Origin: Pinguiococcus pyrenoidosus
Taxonomy: Eukaryota > Sar > Pinguiophyceae > Pinguiochrysidales > Pinguiochrysidaceae
Reading direction: 5' to 3'
Length of the DNA: 64,000 bases
Assembly: GCA_019677205.1 (NCBI GenBank)
Contig: JAAMXY010000976.1
Span: forward strand, 62,001 to 126,000
Below the pieces are notes generated by a model that was not told the origin of the DNA, did no database searches, and saw only the letters and a list, made by a program, of their open reading frames with translations. Made by a program: the position numbers and the translations under genes. Shown here in pieces: positions 41,079-53,000 of this stretch; position 1 is the stretch's first letter; every line of letters begins with the position of its first letter.

Positions 41079-42059
41079 TCACGTGACAGATTGTACGATG
41101 TATTCGTCCAACTCCTCCGCGGGGATGAGATCAGCCTGGATGCGCCCTTTCCTCCCAACTCTCCGGAAGTTCTTGTTCGGAAGGTGGTGCAGCGTGAAGG
41201 ACGCGTAGTTCGACGCGGGAATGACTGGCGTGATGCCGCATCCTCGCTGCACATCGTAGAGCATCAAGCCCGCCATCCACACCCTTTGCGTGCCCCTCGC
41301 CGGCTGAGCCGCTGTCCCGGGGCGCTTGGTGGGCTTGCTGAACTGGCAGATGCTCTCGTAGTGGCGCAGCTGCCGCTGGGTCGCGAAGAACATCCCAGTG
41401 TGAGTGCGGCGGGGACGAATGTACTGATACGGCCCCACGTAGCGCAGCGGCAGGTTCACGCGCAGCGGCCGCTGATGCTCCCAGAACACTCGGCGCACAT
41501 CTCGCATAGCATCGCGATTGGTATCATTGAGGTATGCAAAGCTCGTGTTGAACTCATACCGCATGAAGCAAAGCGAGTAGCGCTCCCAGATGTCCATCCC
41601 GGCGTCGTACAAGCGCTGCTCTTCCTCCAGAAACGCGGCAGCGTGGCCGGGGGTCACGAGCAGGTCGTCTTCCGCGTACAGGAACAGATCGAAGCGCTCC
41701 AGGTTCTTGTACATTTCCAAGCGGTGCTGGTTTGTCAGCATGAGCCGCACGGTCCTGGGCAGCATGTCCACTCGCAGCGGCACCGGCATGCCCGTGCGGT
41801 AGCAATACAGCCGGCGGCGGAGCTCTCTCTCCATCAGCTCCGGCCACTCCTCCGTGGCGTGGACCACGATCTCCACCGCGGCGCCGGCCTCGCACAGGTC
41901 CCGGATGCCCTCCAGCTGCCTCCCCAGGTGCACGAACTGCTGCAGGTTGTAGCTGGCGATGCACACGAGGATGCGCACGCCGGACAGGCGGCTCTCCAAC
42001 GCCATTGCCAGGCATAAGCCAAGGGCGGCGGCGGCCCAGAAGGCAGTCACCCTCCTCAT
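41079..42059 (-). CDS. Putative type II membrane glycosyltransferase
   Basis: A single exon of 326 residues starting MRRVTAFWAAAALGLCLAMA, a signal anchor. A GT-A-like core is suggested by VRILVCIASYN near the start, the acidic DxD-like motif LYAEDDLLVTPGHAAAFLEE, and the downstream RRTHTGMFFATQRQL and FTLHHLPNKNF blocks. These point to a Golgi/ER nucleotide-sugar-dependent transferase, but I do not recognise the family precisely and the donor and acceptor are unknown. An NDT sequon is present. It is in tandem with the acetyltransferase/PhzF gene upstream, the only same-strand neighbour pair apart from any change at the right edge. The start at 42059 is the first ATG and gives the hydrophobic anchor. 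Confidence 0.6.
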   Translation of the reverse strand: MRRVTAFWAAAALGLCLAMALESRLSGVRILVCIASYNLQQFVHLGRQLEGIRDLCEAGAAVEIVVHATEEWPELMERELRRRLYCYRTGMPVPLRVDMLPRTVRLMLTNQHRLEMYKNLERFDLFLYAEDDLLVTPGHAAAFLEEEQRLYDAGMDIWERYSLCFMRYEFNTSFAYLNDTNRDAMRDVRRVFWEHQRPLRVNLPLRYVGPYQYIRPRRTHTGMFFATQRQLRHYESICQFSKPTKRPGTAAQPARGTQRVWMAGLMLYDVQRGCGITPVIPASNYASFTLHHLPNKNFRRVGRKGRIQADLIPAEELDEYIVQSVT

Positions 42060-42441
42060 GGGAAGTCAGGAGCAGAGTGGCAGCACAACGGGGATGAGCA
42101 GCGGGCTTGTAGGGCCTTGGGACGGCGAAAGCCCTCGCGGATCCGCGGAGAAGCAGACCTTTCACACGGCGGGTCAACGAAATCCGCCGACTCGGAAAGA
42201 CGGACGCGAGGCGGGAGAGGGGGGAAGGAGTTGCGAGGGATTGGGACACGCGCGTCTCTCAGAAGTTGCATGGTCTGCACAAACGAGAAGGAGCTTTGGC
42301 GTCTTCTAAGGCGGGGGGACAAGAGGAAAAAGACGCGGGACCGGCCTCGGCTAGCAAGAGACGGGTGAAGGACGCAGGGCTGGAGTTCCGCATTTTGCTA
42401 GCGCTTCATCTGTCTTCCTCTTTGGCTTGTGCGCTTGGTTT
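42060..42441. other. Spacer between tandem minus-strand genes
   Basis: 382 bp holding the glycosyltransferase promoter and the 3' end of the acetyltransferase/PhzF transcript. No CCAAT cluster or repeat seen. Confidence 0.4.
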
Positions 42442-44714
42442 TCAGCTGTTCCGCGCTAGTTGGCGTTCCATGTTTACGAGGCTTCCCCGCAGCGAGGTAA
42501 CGGCTTTGCCTTGCAGCTTCACGCGGTCGCCATCCACTTCAACCAGGAGGCTTCCGCCCCTCTTCGACGCCTGGAACGCTCTCATCTTCGTGGGGGCCTT
42601 GTCGCCAAGTTTTGCCCTCCAGTACGGACCCAGGCAGCAGTGCGCGCTCCCTAGACAGATGACCAAAGACCCCGGAAATGCTGAAGCAGCCAGACCTTGG
42701 AACGAAAGACGGGGCCGTTCGTACCTGTCACGGGGTCCTCCGGCACGCCGGCGCGCGGCCCAAAGAAGCGCGACTCAAAATCGATGTTCTCATCAGTCCC
42801 CACGGCTGTGACGATCACGCCTCGGCAATCGATTTGACCAATTGCGCCTAGCTCGACGTTGTCCTCCTTGAGCCGTGCAAAGGCGTCGGCGCTAATCTCC
42901 ACCAGCAAATCAAAGCGATTGCGACCCACGAAGAGAAGCTCGCCTGCGCCACCCCGATGTACAACGTGAGCGGAAGTCCTTCTAGTCCACATCTGCAAAA
43001 AGCGCAAAGGTGCAAGCGAGATCCAAAGCTTAGAGGTCACCTTCGCGAAGGCGCAGTCCGCGATGTAGATGATCTCGCTCTTCATCGGTCGCTGCCTGCT
43101 CCGCCTCTTCGGTGGGGAAGTCCAGCTCAATGTGTTGCCCGAATCGTCTCGCCGTCAATTCCCCGCTCTGCGTCTTGAAGACGATGGTATCTCCGGCCTC
43201 GCGCTTCGTGTCCCACAGCGCATGCGCAGCGGCCAGCGTGGCGTGGCCGCACAAGGACACCTCCACGGCCGGTGTGAACCATCTTTGGCATCAGAGGACG
43301 TCACGTATTCGGCTCTCAAGCGCAGTTCTCGGCGCCCCGATAGCGTACCTCAGGTCGTAGACTCCTTCAGCCGCTCTTTCCAGGAAACTCGTTTCCGACA
43401 GGTTGTTCTCAAGTGCCACGTTCTGCATCCAAGTCGCATCTCCATCCCGATGGGTGAAGACCACGGCCGCAGGGTTCCCACTGTATGGCTTGTCGTCCAC
43501 AATGAAGGCGTCCGCCTGCGGAGCAAGGGCGTCGGCAAGAATGAGAGTTCCATCTTCAGAACTCGTCAAGAGGCCCCCCTTCCTTTCATCATTCACCTGA
43601 AGCATCTCTTCGCCGGCGAAATCTTGGCATTCCGCCGTCAGGTCGAACCAGGGATCCCGGCCATGCACCACGGGGCTCATTCCGTTGACGGTGAAGCCAG
43701 CCTTGACGTACAGTCGGAGAAGATTCGCCTTGGCGATGAGCGCGATTCGAGCGAGGCGCGGGTTGCCCAGCGCGACTGCCTTGCAATACTCTCGAAGCAT
43801 CGCCGTCGCAACGCCTGCAGTGAAACAGAGGAGTGGTGGGCCTGCAGTCACCAACAGCGCTCGCTCCATTCCTCCGTGTCCACCTTACTTCTCTAAACAC
43901 GAAACTAACATGTCCATCAAGCTTTTCTGCAGTTCTCGTCTTTCTTCACTCCAAAGATCCACTCCTTCACACATGCCGACCTTCATCCATACATAGACGC
44001 ACACCCCTCTCCCCCTCTCTCTCGCTCTCTCGCTCTCTCGCTCTCTCGCTCTCTCGCTCTCTCCCTCCCTCTCTCTCTGTTCCCTTTCGTTGACGACCTT
44101 GCAATGCAATACCTTTTCGTCTCAGGTCAGAAGCAACGACGACAGAGTGGATACACAAGGTACTGCCATCGGGATGATGCTCGGCCATGGTCTCCTGCGT
44201 GAGCTCATCTCCGGGAGCCACGGTGGCGCAGACGAAGCCGCGTAGCGCTTCGCTGCCGTCGAAGGCGCCGTAGAAGTACTCTCCGGCGTGCGCTTGGCGG
44301 AACTGCAGGGAGTCAAGGCTCGCGGCCTCGTCTGCTGGATAGCTCGCAGTCTCCAAAGCGAAGGCCGCGTCCACCTCGGTTTCTCGCAACTTCCTCCACT
44401 TCAGCGTTCCTAGAGAGAGGGGACACAACAGACAGAACGACAAGGACAGCAAGTCAGCCGCGCCGCATTGATGTGATGCTCAGGTACATCCTTTCTCAAT
44501 GTGCACGCAAGAAGTCGCAGAATTGGGCAGTCGAACTCAAGGTTTTTGGCGCGAAGACAAACTCGGAGAGTCTCCAAGATCCGCCATCTTGCCCGGACCT
44601 CCGCCGCTTTCGTTGGGCCTCGCGCGCACCTCGGTACTTCGGCACGCGCAGCGCCTGGATAATCGCCATCGAAATCAGTAGCAACCGAACAGAGTGCACC
44701 AAGAGCGCCCACAT
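42442..44714 (-). CDS. Fusion of AANAT-like N-acetyltransferase and PhzF-like isomerase
   Basis: Six exons (44714-44630, 44409-44113, 43814-43349, 43282-43041, 42943-42725, 42650-42442) join in phase to 505 residues. A hydrophobic N-terminus (MWALLVHSVRLLLISMAII) suggests a signal peptide or anchor. Residues about 30-195 are a GNAT domain of the arylalkylamine/serotonin N-acetyltransferase kind: FALETASYPADEAASLDSL, LCIHSVVVASDLRRKGVATA (acetyl-CoA loop), LYVKAGF, SPVVHGRDPWFDL. Residues about 220-505 are PhzF-like: DKPYSGNPAAVV, MQNVALENNLSETSF with the catalytic Glu, LRWFTPAVEVSLCGHATLA, EDPVTGSAHCCLGPYWRAKL. PhzF enzymes isomerise or epimerise small acids and amino acids. Substrate unknown. 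An alternative start lies at 44789. Confidence 0.88.
44014..44085. repeat. CTCTCTCG microsatellite in intron 2 of the fusion gene
   Basis: About eight copies of the 8-bp unit CTCTCTCG followed by CT-rich sequence, inside the 298-bp intron between exons 2 and 3. Confidence 0.85.
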
Positions 44715-44844
44715 CGGCCCCACCGCGCAAACTGGGTCTTTCCCGCCATTTTCACAACAGTATCCCGCTGTGCTATAGCCAAGATCCATTTGAGCTCATC
44801 CAAAACAGCGCAGAAGCGCCGCAGAAATCCAGAGCGTGAGAGAG

Positions 44845-47298
44845 ATGTCGCGCGCCGCTGCTCTCCGCGCCACTGCAGTGCTGCTGCTAGTGCGCTGCTG
44901 CAGTGGGCTCGCGTGGGCGCCGCGGCCAGGACTGCTGGAGCTGGAGCTCATCGACCTGAAGCCCTTCCGCAACTGCACGCGCCTCAGCTTCGGCCCCGGC
45001 CTCACCGCCATCACTGGAGAGACCGGCGCCGGAAAGTCGCTGCTGTCCACGTGTCTGGGTCTGGTGGCCGGAGAGGACAGCGCGCTTCGCGGCCTGCGGC
45101 CTCTGGTGGCGCCCGGGCGCGCGGCGGCGCGGGTGCGAGGCCGGCTTTGGCCGCCCGGCATTCCCAGCGCCGTGGCGGTGGAGCGGCGCATTCCGGCGCG
45201 CGGCCGCAGCAGCGCGTTTGTGGACTCTAAGAGTGTGAGTGTGGCGCAGCTGCAGCAGCTGGTGCAGAAGACGGTGCATCGCGTCACCGCGGACGAGGTG
45301 GGCATCTTCTCGGACAAGGCGGCCAGGCGCCGCTTGCTGGACACGGCGCTGCCTGCGGCGACTCAGCGGCAGGTTCAGCGGCTCGCGGAGATGCGCAGGC
45401 GGTACCGACGCCTTCAGGACGAGGCTCAGCGCCTCAGACGCCTGCTGCAAGTACACAAGGCAGGCGTCGTGGAACGTGAGGATGAGGTGGCGCCGCTGCC
45501 GCGCGAGCAAGCCATCGACGAGTGGGACATTGTCTTCGATGACGAGCCGGAGATGAGGCGCTCGGGGGAATTCGTCGAGGAGCCGAGCATGCGCAGCGAG
45601 GCTAAGCCCGCGCGCGCACCGCCGTCACCAGCAAGGAGCGTGGAACCTACCGTGGAATACTGGATCACCGAGCTGCAGAGCCTCTTTCGGAGAGTCGACG
45701 GCCTGATGCAGAATGTCCAGGCGGAGGTGGAGCAGCTCGAGATGCAGTACGGTACGCAGGCAATCGGCACGCTAGCGAGGATACGGGAGGTCGGCGCCGG
45801 ACTGGACGGCGAGACGGCGGTAGCCGAGGCGCCGCCTCCAAACAGATACGCCGCTCTCAGCTTCATGCAAGAGATCCTAGAAACGAGCAGCGCGCTCAGC
45901 GACAGCTTGCTCACAGTGAAGGGGGATCTGCTGGGATACTCCGGTGGCTACCGGCCCGATAACGACGATCCGCGGGACGTTCCGCAGGAGAGCCTCATGC
46001 AGCGCGTCAAGGCCTTGCAGGTGCTCCTCGAGGACGCCATGATTCAAGAGGAGGTGCATGCTCCGTCGGAGGGTCCCGCGCTCCCCGATCCTGTCCAAGG
46101 TCTGGTCGACGAGGTCAAACTTCTTGAAGTTGCCGTGGAGCGAGCGGGCGAGAAGTGCGCCGCTGCCCTGTCTACCCGTGCTGGGGCGCCGGCCCGCATG
46201 GCCAAGTATCGCGAGGAGATTCTGCAGACCACCCAGGAATTCGAAGCTCTCGCCAGAAAGCACGCCGTGCCGGCCGGTAGCTTGGAAGCGCATGCGAAAG
46301 ATCTGGAAGCTGAGCTGTACGACCTCGAGGATGCGATGGCTCGCCTCCCAGAGATTGAAGGGGAGCTGCTGCAGCTCGCCCCGGAGATCCATGCGCTCTC
46401 CGAGAAGGTTAGAAGCGCACGAGCGGAGACTGCCCGGACGGTGTGTGAGCGCGTGTCCAGCCTCATGCCGGACGTCGGGCTCAGTGGTCGGCGGCTCGAC
46501 ATCACTGTGCGACAGACCTTTGCCCCCACGCTGGATCTCTTCTCCGACGATGCCATTGACATGCGTCTACTGGATCAAGAAGGTGCACCATATGCGATTC
46601 GTGCTGTGCAGCTGCCGTAGTCTGATGTCCATGTCTAGGACTTGTCTTGGGTCACGTGGGCGAGATGGCCTCCAGCGGAGAAAAGGCCCGACTTCTCTTG
46701 CTGCTGCACGCCTGCATCACGGATCTTCCGCCGCAGCAAGAGGCGGATGCCTCAGCTCCTTCGGCTGCCCCGGGCGAGCAGCGAGACGACGATGGGGCCT
46801 TTACGGACCCGCTCGGCCCGCCGAAGGTCATTTTCTTCGACGAGATTGACGCACATGTCGGCGGCGCGGCGATGCAGGCAGTGGGGCAGACCCTGCGCAG
46901 GCAGGCGCAGAACGGACAGCAAGTTGTGATTATCACCCACTCAGCTCCTCTCGCCGCCCTGGCAGACCGCCACTTCGTGGTTGGCAGAGACTTGAAGCTA
47001 GAAGGAGTATCCGCAGGGAACACTGACGCCACCGCGGCTTCGGAGGAGGTGTGCGTCGTAGAAGTTAGAGGCGCACATCGCGAACAGGAGCTGGCCAGGA
47101 TGGCAACGGGACAAGACAGGTACGCAAGACGAGATACGCCGAAGCCTTCCCCGGTGCTGATACCTTTCGCTTGTTCTGGAATCACGTTGCGGCCTCAGGG
47201 ATGAGGCGTCTCTTGCGCTTGCGCGATCGCTGCTTGCGCAGCGGCTTGAGCTTCCGGAAGCGGCGAAACCGTCCGTCGGCGATGCGTCATTGATGTAG
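44845..47298 (+). CDS. RecN-like SMC-family DNA repair ATPase, probably plastid-targeted
   Basis: Exons 44845-46582, 46639-47119 and 47199-47298 join in phase to 772 residues. RecN is a bacterial SMC-like ATPase acting in double-strand-break repair. Walker A is GETGAGKS (residues 58-65); exon 2 has the signature VGEMASSGEKARLLLLLHA, Walker B VIFFDEIDAHVGG and VIITHSAPLAALADRHFVV; the C-terminus ELARMATGQDRDEASLALAR is RecN-like. A long coiled-coil region separates the ATPase halves. The N-terminus is a signal peptide (ATAVLLLVRCCSGLA) followed by WAPRPG, an ASAFAP-like cleavage motif with Trp at +1, as in proteins sent to red-derived complex plastids. Start chosen at 44845, one ATG-context codon inside the open frame. 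Confidence 0.88.
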
Positions 47299-47361
47299 TG
47301 AGCGCGCAGGATCCCTCCCAGCGGACAAGGAACATCTATCGTTCGGCAACTCGTTGCCTCG

Positions 47362-49553
47362 CTATATCACGTCTCTGCATGCGATCGGTTCGAACCAGCG
47401 CAGGTATCGCCGCATGTCATCTTCTCCACACTTCTCGGGATCAGGATCGCTCTTGATGCCCCTACGTGTCAACAAGTAATTCAGGACTCGGCTCTCGACC
47501 AGCTCGTGGCAGCAGCTCTTCGTCTCTATGGCGCCATACTCTTCTACGTTTCTCGCCGTCTTCCAGTAGGGTGCATACGGGGTGTCGCCACGTGGCGTGT
47601 CCAAACGCTCCGACAACACAGTGCGGCAGTCGCTAACGATCCCGAAGACGAAGTCGCAGATGCTGTCTTCATCCGCGAAGGCGATGCACTTCGACAGCGC
47701 GGAATCCCTCTCGTAGACTGGAGCTCCCCCCACGGCGCATCCCACGGCCTCTATCATCATGCCCATAGCAACGGGGGTCCAGGCCCACCGCAGGGCGCTG
47801 CTGGGAGCGGTAGCGTACTTGATCACCTCGCAAACGTACCGCACCGCCGCCGAATCCTTGCCGGCCTTTATCCTATAGTTCTTATCTAGCCGAAAGGGGA
47901 CCCACTCCTCTCCCATCCGCTTGCTACGGTCCCGGCAGTCGCACAGCCAATCCTCCCGGTCGGAGACTTGGACCTCGGCGACGAAGTCCGCAGGGTCGTA
48001 AGAGTCCGACGAGCGCGCCGGCACACCCGCGAGGGGGACGTAGTCCTCGTCGTTGTCGTCGTTCTCGTCGAAAGACGTCAACAGAAGGCGGACCGACGCC
48101 CGCACGTCATCCCGCACTGTCCTACCAGGGGCTGCCATCTCCTTCCGCTCCTCCTCGCCCTCCGAAGAGGCCTGGCTGGCTTCGTCGGACTCGCTGATCG
48201 CTTCCGGGTGTCTCCCGTTCTTTTCCCGAAGAGCCGGCTTGGCACAACCCTCGGTGAGCAGCTCGTGCTCAAAGAGCCCTGCTTTCTGCGGCGTCCACAT
48301 GCTTGCGTCGCGGCTGGTGGCCTCTACAGAGCGTTGTTCACGTCAGCCGCCGCCTGGGCGCTACCCAAACCCGGACACCGCTGCGCTGCGCCACTTACCC
48401 TTCGCTACTTCAACGTCATCTTCGTCCGTCGAGTCGAAGTCGTCGGAGACGTATTTGAGTCCCTTCTCCTCTGCGTAGAGAAGCTCGTCCATTCGCAGCT
48501 GTATCTGCATCCGCGACAGCGGCCTTTCGGTCGTGGAGTACACGATGTGTCCGGTCTCCCTCGCTCGCCGTCGCGCCTTCACGCGGTCTTTTGCCTCCTT
48601 CCGCCGCTTCGCCGCGCACTCGTGGCGCTCCAGAGGATGGCTGAGCACCGTGTGGGTAGGGAAGGCACGCTCAGGCTTGATCACGGCCCTGGGCTGGCAG
48701 TGCGCCACCGTGGAGACTTCCTTCGCGGGGATGCGGTTGCCGGCTCGCCGCCTCCGTCCCGCGAGTCTCAGGCCCCGGTCGTCGTCGGAGTTGTCCGAGC
48801 CGTCTCCGTCCGTTTTATCTCCCCGCGGCGAGACACATGCGTTTTGGATAGATTGCGCCATCTCCCTCCATCTCCACAGCTCCTTGGAGGTGGGCAGCTG
48901 ATCGAAGACGTCGTTCTCGGACGAGCACCTGCGCCGCTTGGCGATCTTCTTGGAGAAGTTGCCACACGCGGTTTTCCGGACCCGCCGCTTGCGACCCGAT
49001 TTGGAAGTCGAGCAGAGGAAGTCCTCCGAGTCGGACATCTGATCCGCCTCGGACAGCTCCTCCTCCGAGTCGTCGAGGGGCAGCGCCGGCACATGCTTCT
49101 GGAAGAACATGAAGCGCTCCTCGCTGCTCTTCATGGCCGCCAGCCGGTAGCCCTCGTCCACAGCAAGTTCAAAGCGTCTCCTCTCCCGCGTGCCAGCATC
49201 CTGCTGCGCTTTGGCGCCCTTGATGTGGTAGCGCTTGCGCAGACCCTCCTTCCAGCTCTGCGGAGCAGGGCGATCTCAGGCCGGAACCATGGCATCTGGC
49301 TGCGAGAGCGCTTCACCTTGAGCTCGCCAGTGGTGCTGAGAAGGCTCTCTTGCCGAGAATCGCCCAGCCACGCAACCGCCACCGCTCGTCCGCGCCGACT
49401 TCGCAAGCTAGAGGCTAGGGAGCGCTCGCCGGCCGACTGCACGTAGTTCTGCTCCTTCCACACCAGCACCGGCCAGTAGTTGGGCCCGTAGCGCCCCCAC
49501 GCCAGCTCGTTCACGAGCTCGAAGTCCTGCGCTTCGCGCTCGTGCCACACCAT
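47362..49553 (-). CDS. PWWP-domain-like chromatin protein
   Basis: Exons 49553-49317, 49257-48399 and 48323-47362 join in phase to 685 residues. The N-terminal 80 residues look like a PWWP module (DFELVNELAWGRYGPNYWPV, then VAVAWLGDSRQES) and continue in exon 2 with the helical part (GLRKRYHIKG, RRRFELAVDEGYRLA). The middle is Ser/Asp/Glu-rich with basic clusters (SKSGRKRRVRK, KIAKRRRC) that could be nuclear localisation signals. The last 170 residues are globular and Cys/Trp-containing (IKYATAPSSALRWAWTPVAM, CIAFADEDSICDFVF, CHELVESRVLNYLL) and match nothing I recognise. PWWP domains bind methylated histone tails and DNA, so a nuclear role is inferred. It converges on RecN with 63 bp between stops. 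Confidence 0.72.
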
Positions 49554-50058
49554 GCTGCGGCGCGTGGCGCGTGGCGCGCGGCGTTCGTTCGTTCGTTCAA
49601 CCGGATGCGCGAGCTGAGTGGAGGACCTTGGGATTTCAGATTGGGGAGTTGCACCCCTCGAACTGGAATTCTGAGCATGTGGGGGAAACTGCGGAAGTCT
49701 GACGAAACGCTTCTGGTATTGAGAAGCTGTGCTATGGGCTCGGAACAAGAAGAATGATATCCACGTGTTGGGCGGCGCATCTGCGAACTTTGGGCGCGCC
49801 AAAAGGAGATTTCAAGGCTGAAATCCCTCTGAGCCCTGCACGCCCAGCCTTGGAGAGAGTGTGGGGAAGGGGAGAGATTGGAATCGCAGGCGCTGTGCGC
49901 TTCTCCCGGCCGAATCGCGCGGTTCAAGGCAGTGCTGCGGCTTGCAGAGCGACGCCTTGCGTTCTCGGAGCGCCAATCTGCCGCGTTGTGATGGAAGTAG
50001 TGGGATAAGTGCCTTACCAGAGTTCTACTAAAGCCTTCGAGGCTGTCGAGGCAGCGCC
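49554..50058. promoter_or_regulatory. Divergent promoter spacer, PWWP / VPS13
   Basis: 505 bp; one CCAAT at 49973-49977 about 80 bp before the VPS13 start, and a short GTTC repeat (49583-49598) next to the PWWP start. No coding sequence recognised. Confidence 0.4.
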
Positions 50059-53000
50059 ATGGCCAAGTCCATGGTGCTGAACGCGCTCACGAAGGTATTC
50101 GGAGAGTACGTGACGGGATTGAATCGGGAGAATCTCAAGATCGCCGTCTTCAGCGGCAAAGTCGAGCTTCGGGATGTGGCTCTCAACCCAAAGGCCATCG
50201 CTCGGCATCAGCTGCCGCTGGAGATTTGCGCCGGATCGCTCTCCAAGCTCAAGGTGTGGGTGCCGTGGGCCTCGCTCGAAACCAAGCCCGTGAAGGTGGA
50301 GATCTCGGACGTGTTCCTGCTCGTCAGGCCCACCGACCGCGAGCAGGTGGACCCCGTCGAGCTTCACAAGAACATGGTCCGCTTGCGGCGTCTGCAGATT
50401 GAGGATGCCCTGCGCAGCCGGCTGGAAACGCGGAAGCAGGCCGACGAAGCGGACGACGACTCCTATGTGGCGCGTGTGCAACGAGCCATTCTGGAGAACA
50501 TGGAGATCCGGATCGTCAACGTCCACATTCGATACGAGGACACGGAGTGCCTTTCGATCTTCGCCTCGGAGAAGATCCTGGTGCGCCCGCAGCAGACCCT
50601 TGCCGTGGGCCTGACGATTCAGGAGGTCCTGCTACAGCGCGTCAACGAGAGGTGGGAGCCGATAAGCCAGGCGCAGGCCAAGCCCAAAGGCAAGGCCACT
50701 CAGGAAGCGGACATGGCCCTTCGGAAGAGGGGCACGATATCTGCGATGGCGCTCTACTTTGATCTGGAGGCGCCGGCTCTGTCAAGTCTGCCGCTCGCGC
50801 AAGTGAAGAAGGCCATGGCCGCCATGATTGCACGGGGAGGAGATCTGGGCCCACCGCGATCGAAGGCATCCGATGGAGCGCAGAGGGGCCACCTGTCCTA
50901 CAACGCGCTTGCGAAGAGGCTGCTTGCAGCGCCGAGTCACTCCTGGGAAACCATTCGCGCCACGGCGCCGTCCTACCGGGACAGCAAGCTGCACTCGCTG
51001 GACCAACGCTCCGAGGATGCAGAGAGCCTGGAGATGGAGGGGTCCTCGAAGCTCAATGCGCTGCCCGCGAACCTGTCCGGGCCTCCGACCCTCGAGGCGT
51101 ACATTCTGGAACCGTCCTTTGCCGAGGTCAGCTACACGCACAACTACGGCGCGACGGCAAGCCACGAAGACACGGCAACCTACGAAATGCGCATTAACCT
51201 CTTTGAGCTTTCCACGCGAATCAGCGGGAGTCAGTTCGAGGGCTACATTGCGCTGCAGTCGCAGCTGGAGCGTCTTCACACGTTTTACCGCAACTTCTCA
51301 TACCGTCCGCGGCAGCGGCCGGACAAGGATCCGCGGGGCTGGTGGAGGTATGCGTATCGATGCGTCACAGGGTCGTCCACGCCGACCATGTCTTACATCC
51401 TCAGCCAAAAGAAGCAGTACGTGAGCCTCTACCTGCGGACGCTCGGTCTCAGCTTCGTGCCAGAGCTGGACGAAGAGGAAGAAGAGCAGCTCGCGCACCT
51501 CGACCTGCGGCTCCCGCTGCAGGCGATTGTCTCGTACAGAATCTTGACCTTGACAGAGAAGGCGGCTCTCGAGAAGATGAAAGCGGCGCGTGACGAGGAG
51601 CGAGGCGAGCCGAAAGCGAAGAATCAAGCTGCAGCGGACGAGGATGCACTCCTCATGCGGCTCAATCCGCTCGAGGCGAAAAGCCAAACCATGCGCACCG
51701 GCGCTGGGGAGTTCTTCAGGATCCGCGTCTCCGCCTCGGTGAATGCGACGCTTGCGGATTGCAACGAGGAGAAGCTGCTGCACGCCCTGACCAACGTGGC
51801 TGCGGGGTGCTCGCTCTCGCACTCGAATCGAATCTCGGCTGATGTCGTGGTCAGCTACCTGTCCGTCATGGACCTGGTGTCCAGCGATGCCTTGTTGGGC
51901 ACCCTCGTTCGCAGCAGCCCCTCCAGGTCGCTGGAGCAGATCGACGTGCTCACATGCCGTCTGAGTGGACTGATCACGCCGCTGAGCTTCGCTGAGATAA
52001 GGGCGGAGGCCATCCTGAACGGCCTCGACGTGGTGGTGAACTACCCTTGCGTGATCGGGATCCTCCAGTCCTTCCAGATGAGGGACACCTTGCTCAGCCA
52101 GGTCAAATCGGCAGTCCGATCGGGAGTGGAGAAAGCTCGGAATGCGGCCAATGAATCCCTGGCCAAGGTGCGGCCGATGAACGCGGCTCTACAGAAGATG
52201 AAGCGCAACGATTCAATCTCCCTTCGCGGCGAGGTCCGGAACCTGAGGCTCAGCCTGCCGATAACAGCGGATGCCTCCATGGGCTTCTGCCTGGTGCAGC
52301 TCGATCTGGTATCCTGCAAGAGCATGATTGTTCTGGACGACGACGAGGAAGAGGGCGGCAAGGTCCTTGGCCTGGTTCGCGTTCGGGGACTGCAGCTCTC
52401 CGCTCCTCCGCTCCACGAGGCCCAAGAGGCACTGGCAAAGCCATGGGATCCAGTGCTCACTGGGAGCTCCATACTCGAGCCCCTGAACGCCAGCGTAGGC
52501 GTGGAGCTAAGCGTCTCCTGCAACATCGGATGCATCACCGACGAGATGAAGCTGAGGCTTTGCGCAGATGATATCCGACGGCTGCATACGCTGGTTCTCT
52601 CGCTCGGGTCCCTGGTGCCCTCCAACGAGGGAAGCCAGGAGCCGTTGGCCGGGCAAGTGCCAATGCTCTCGGCGTCACCCTCAAGCTTGGCCGATTCCGA
52701 CCGGATTGAGGAAGACGGGACCTCCGCGCTGGCAGCCTTGAGAAACTTCAGCCGCCGGAGGTCGTCGCACTGGATGGAGAAGACGCCGGAGATGTCGCCC
52801 AATTCCCCCGGCAAGAGTCCACGATCTTCCATCCCTTCATTCCTCAAGCTTGACCGGCATACCGTCTTGGATCCGCTCTCCCGTGCTGAGCCGCCGCCGG
52901 GGGTCGAGCTTTTCCAGCTGACGTTCCTCTGCGCAAAGGTTGCGCTGAATGTCGCGGAACGCGAGATCTGCCCTCCCCGCATGACGGTGCAGCAGGCAAG

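Noticed and set aside
40572-42017. 481-codon open frame on the plus strand
   Set aside because: Antisense of the glycosyltransferase, which has a signal anchor and DxD-like motif; the plus frame has no family motifs.
47380-47400. GGTTCGAACC, a tRNA T-loop-like sequence
   Set aside because: It lies in the last exon of the PWWP gene and no acceptor stem, D-arm or anticodon arm can be folded around it.
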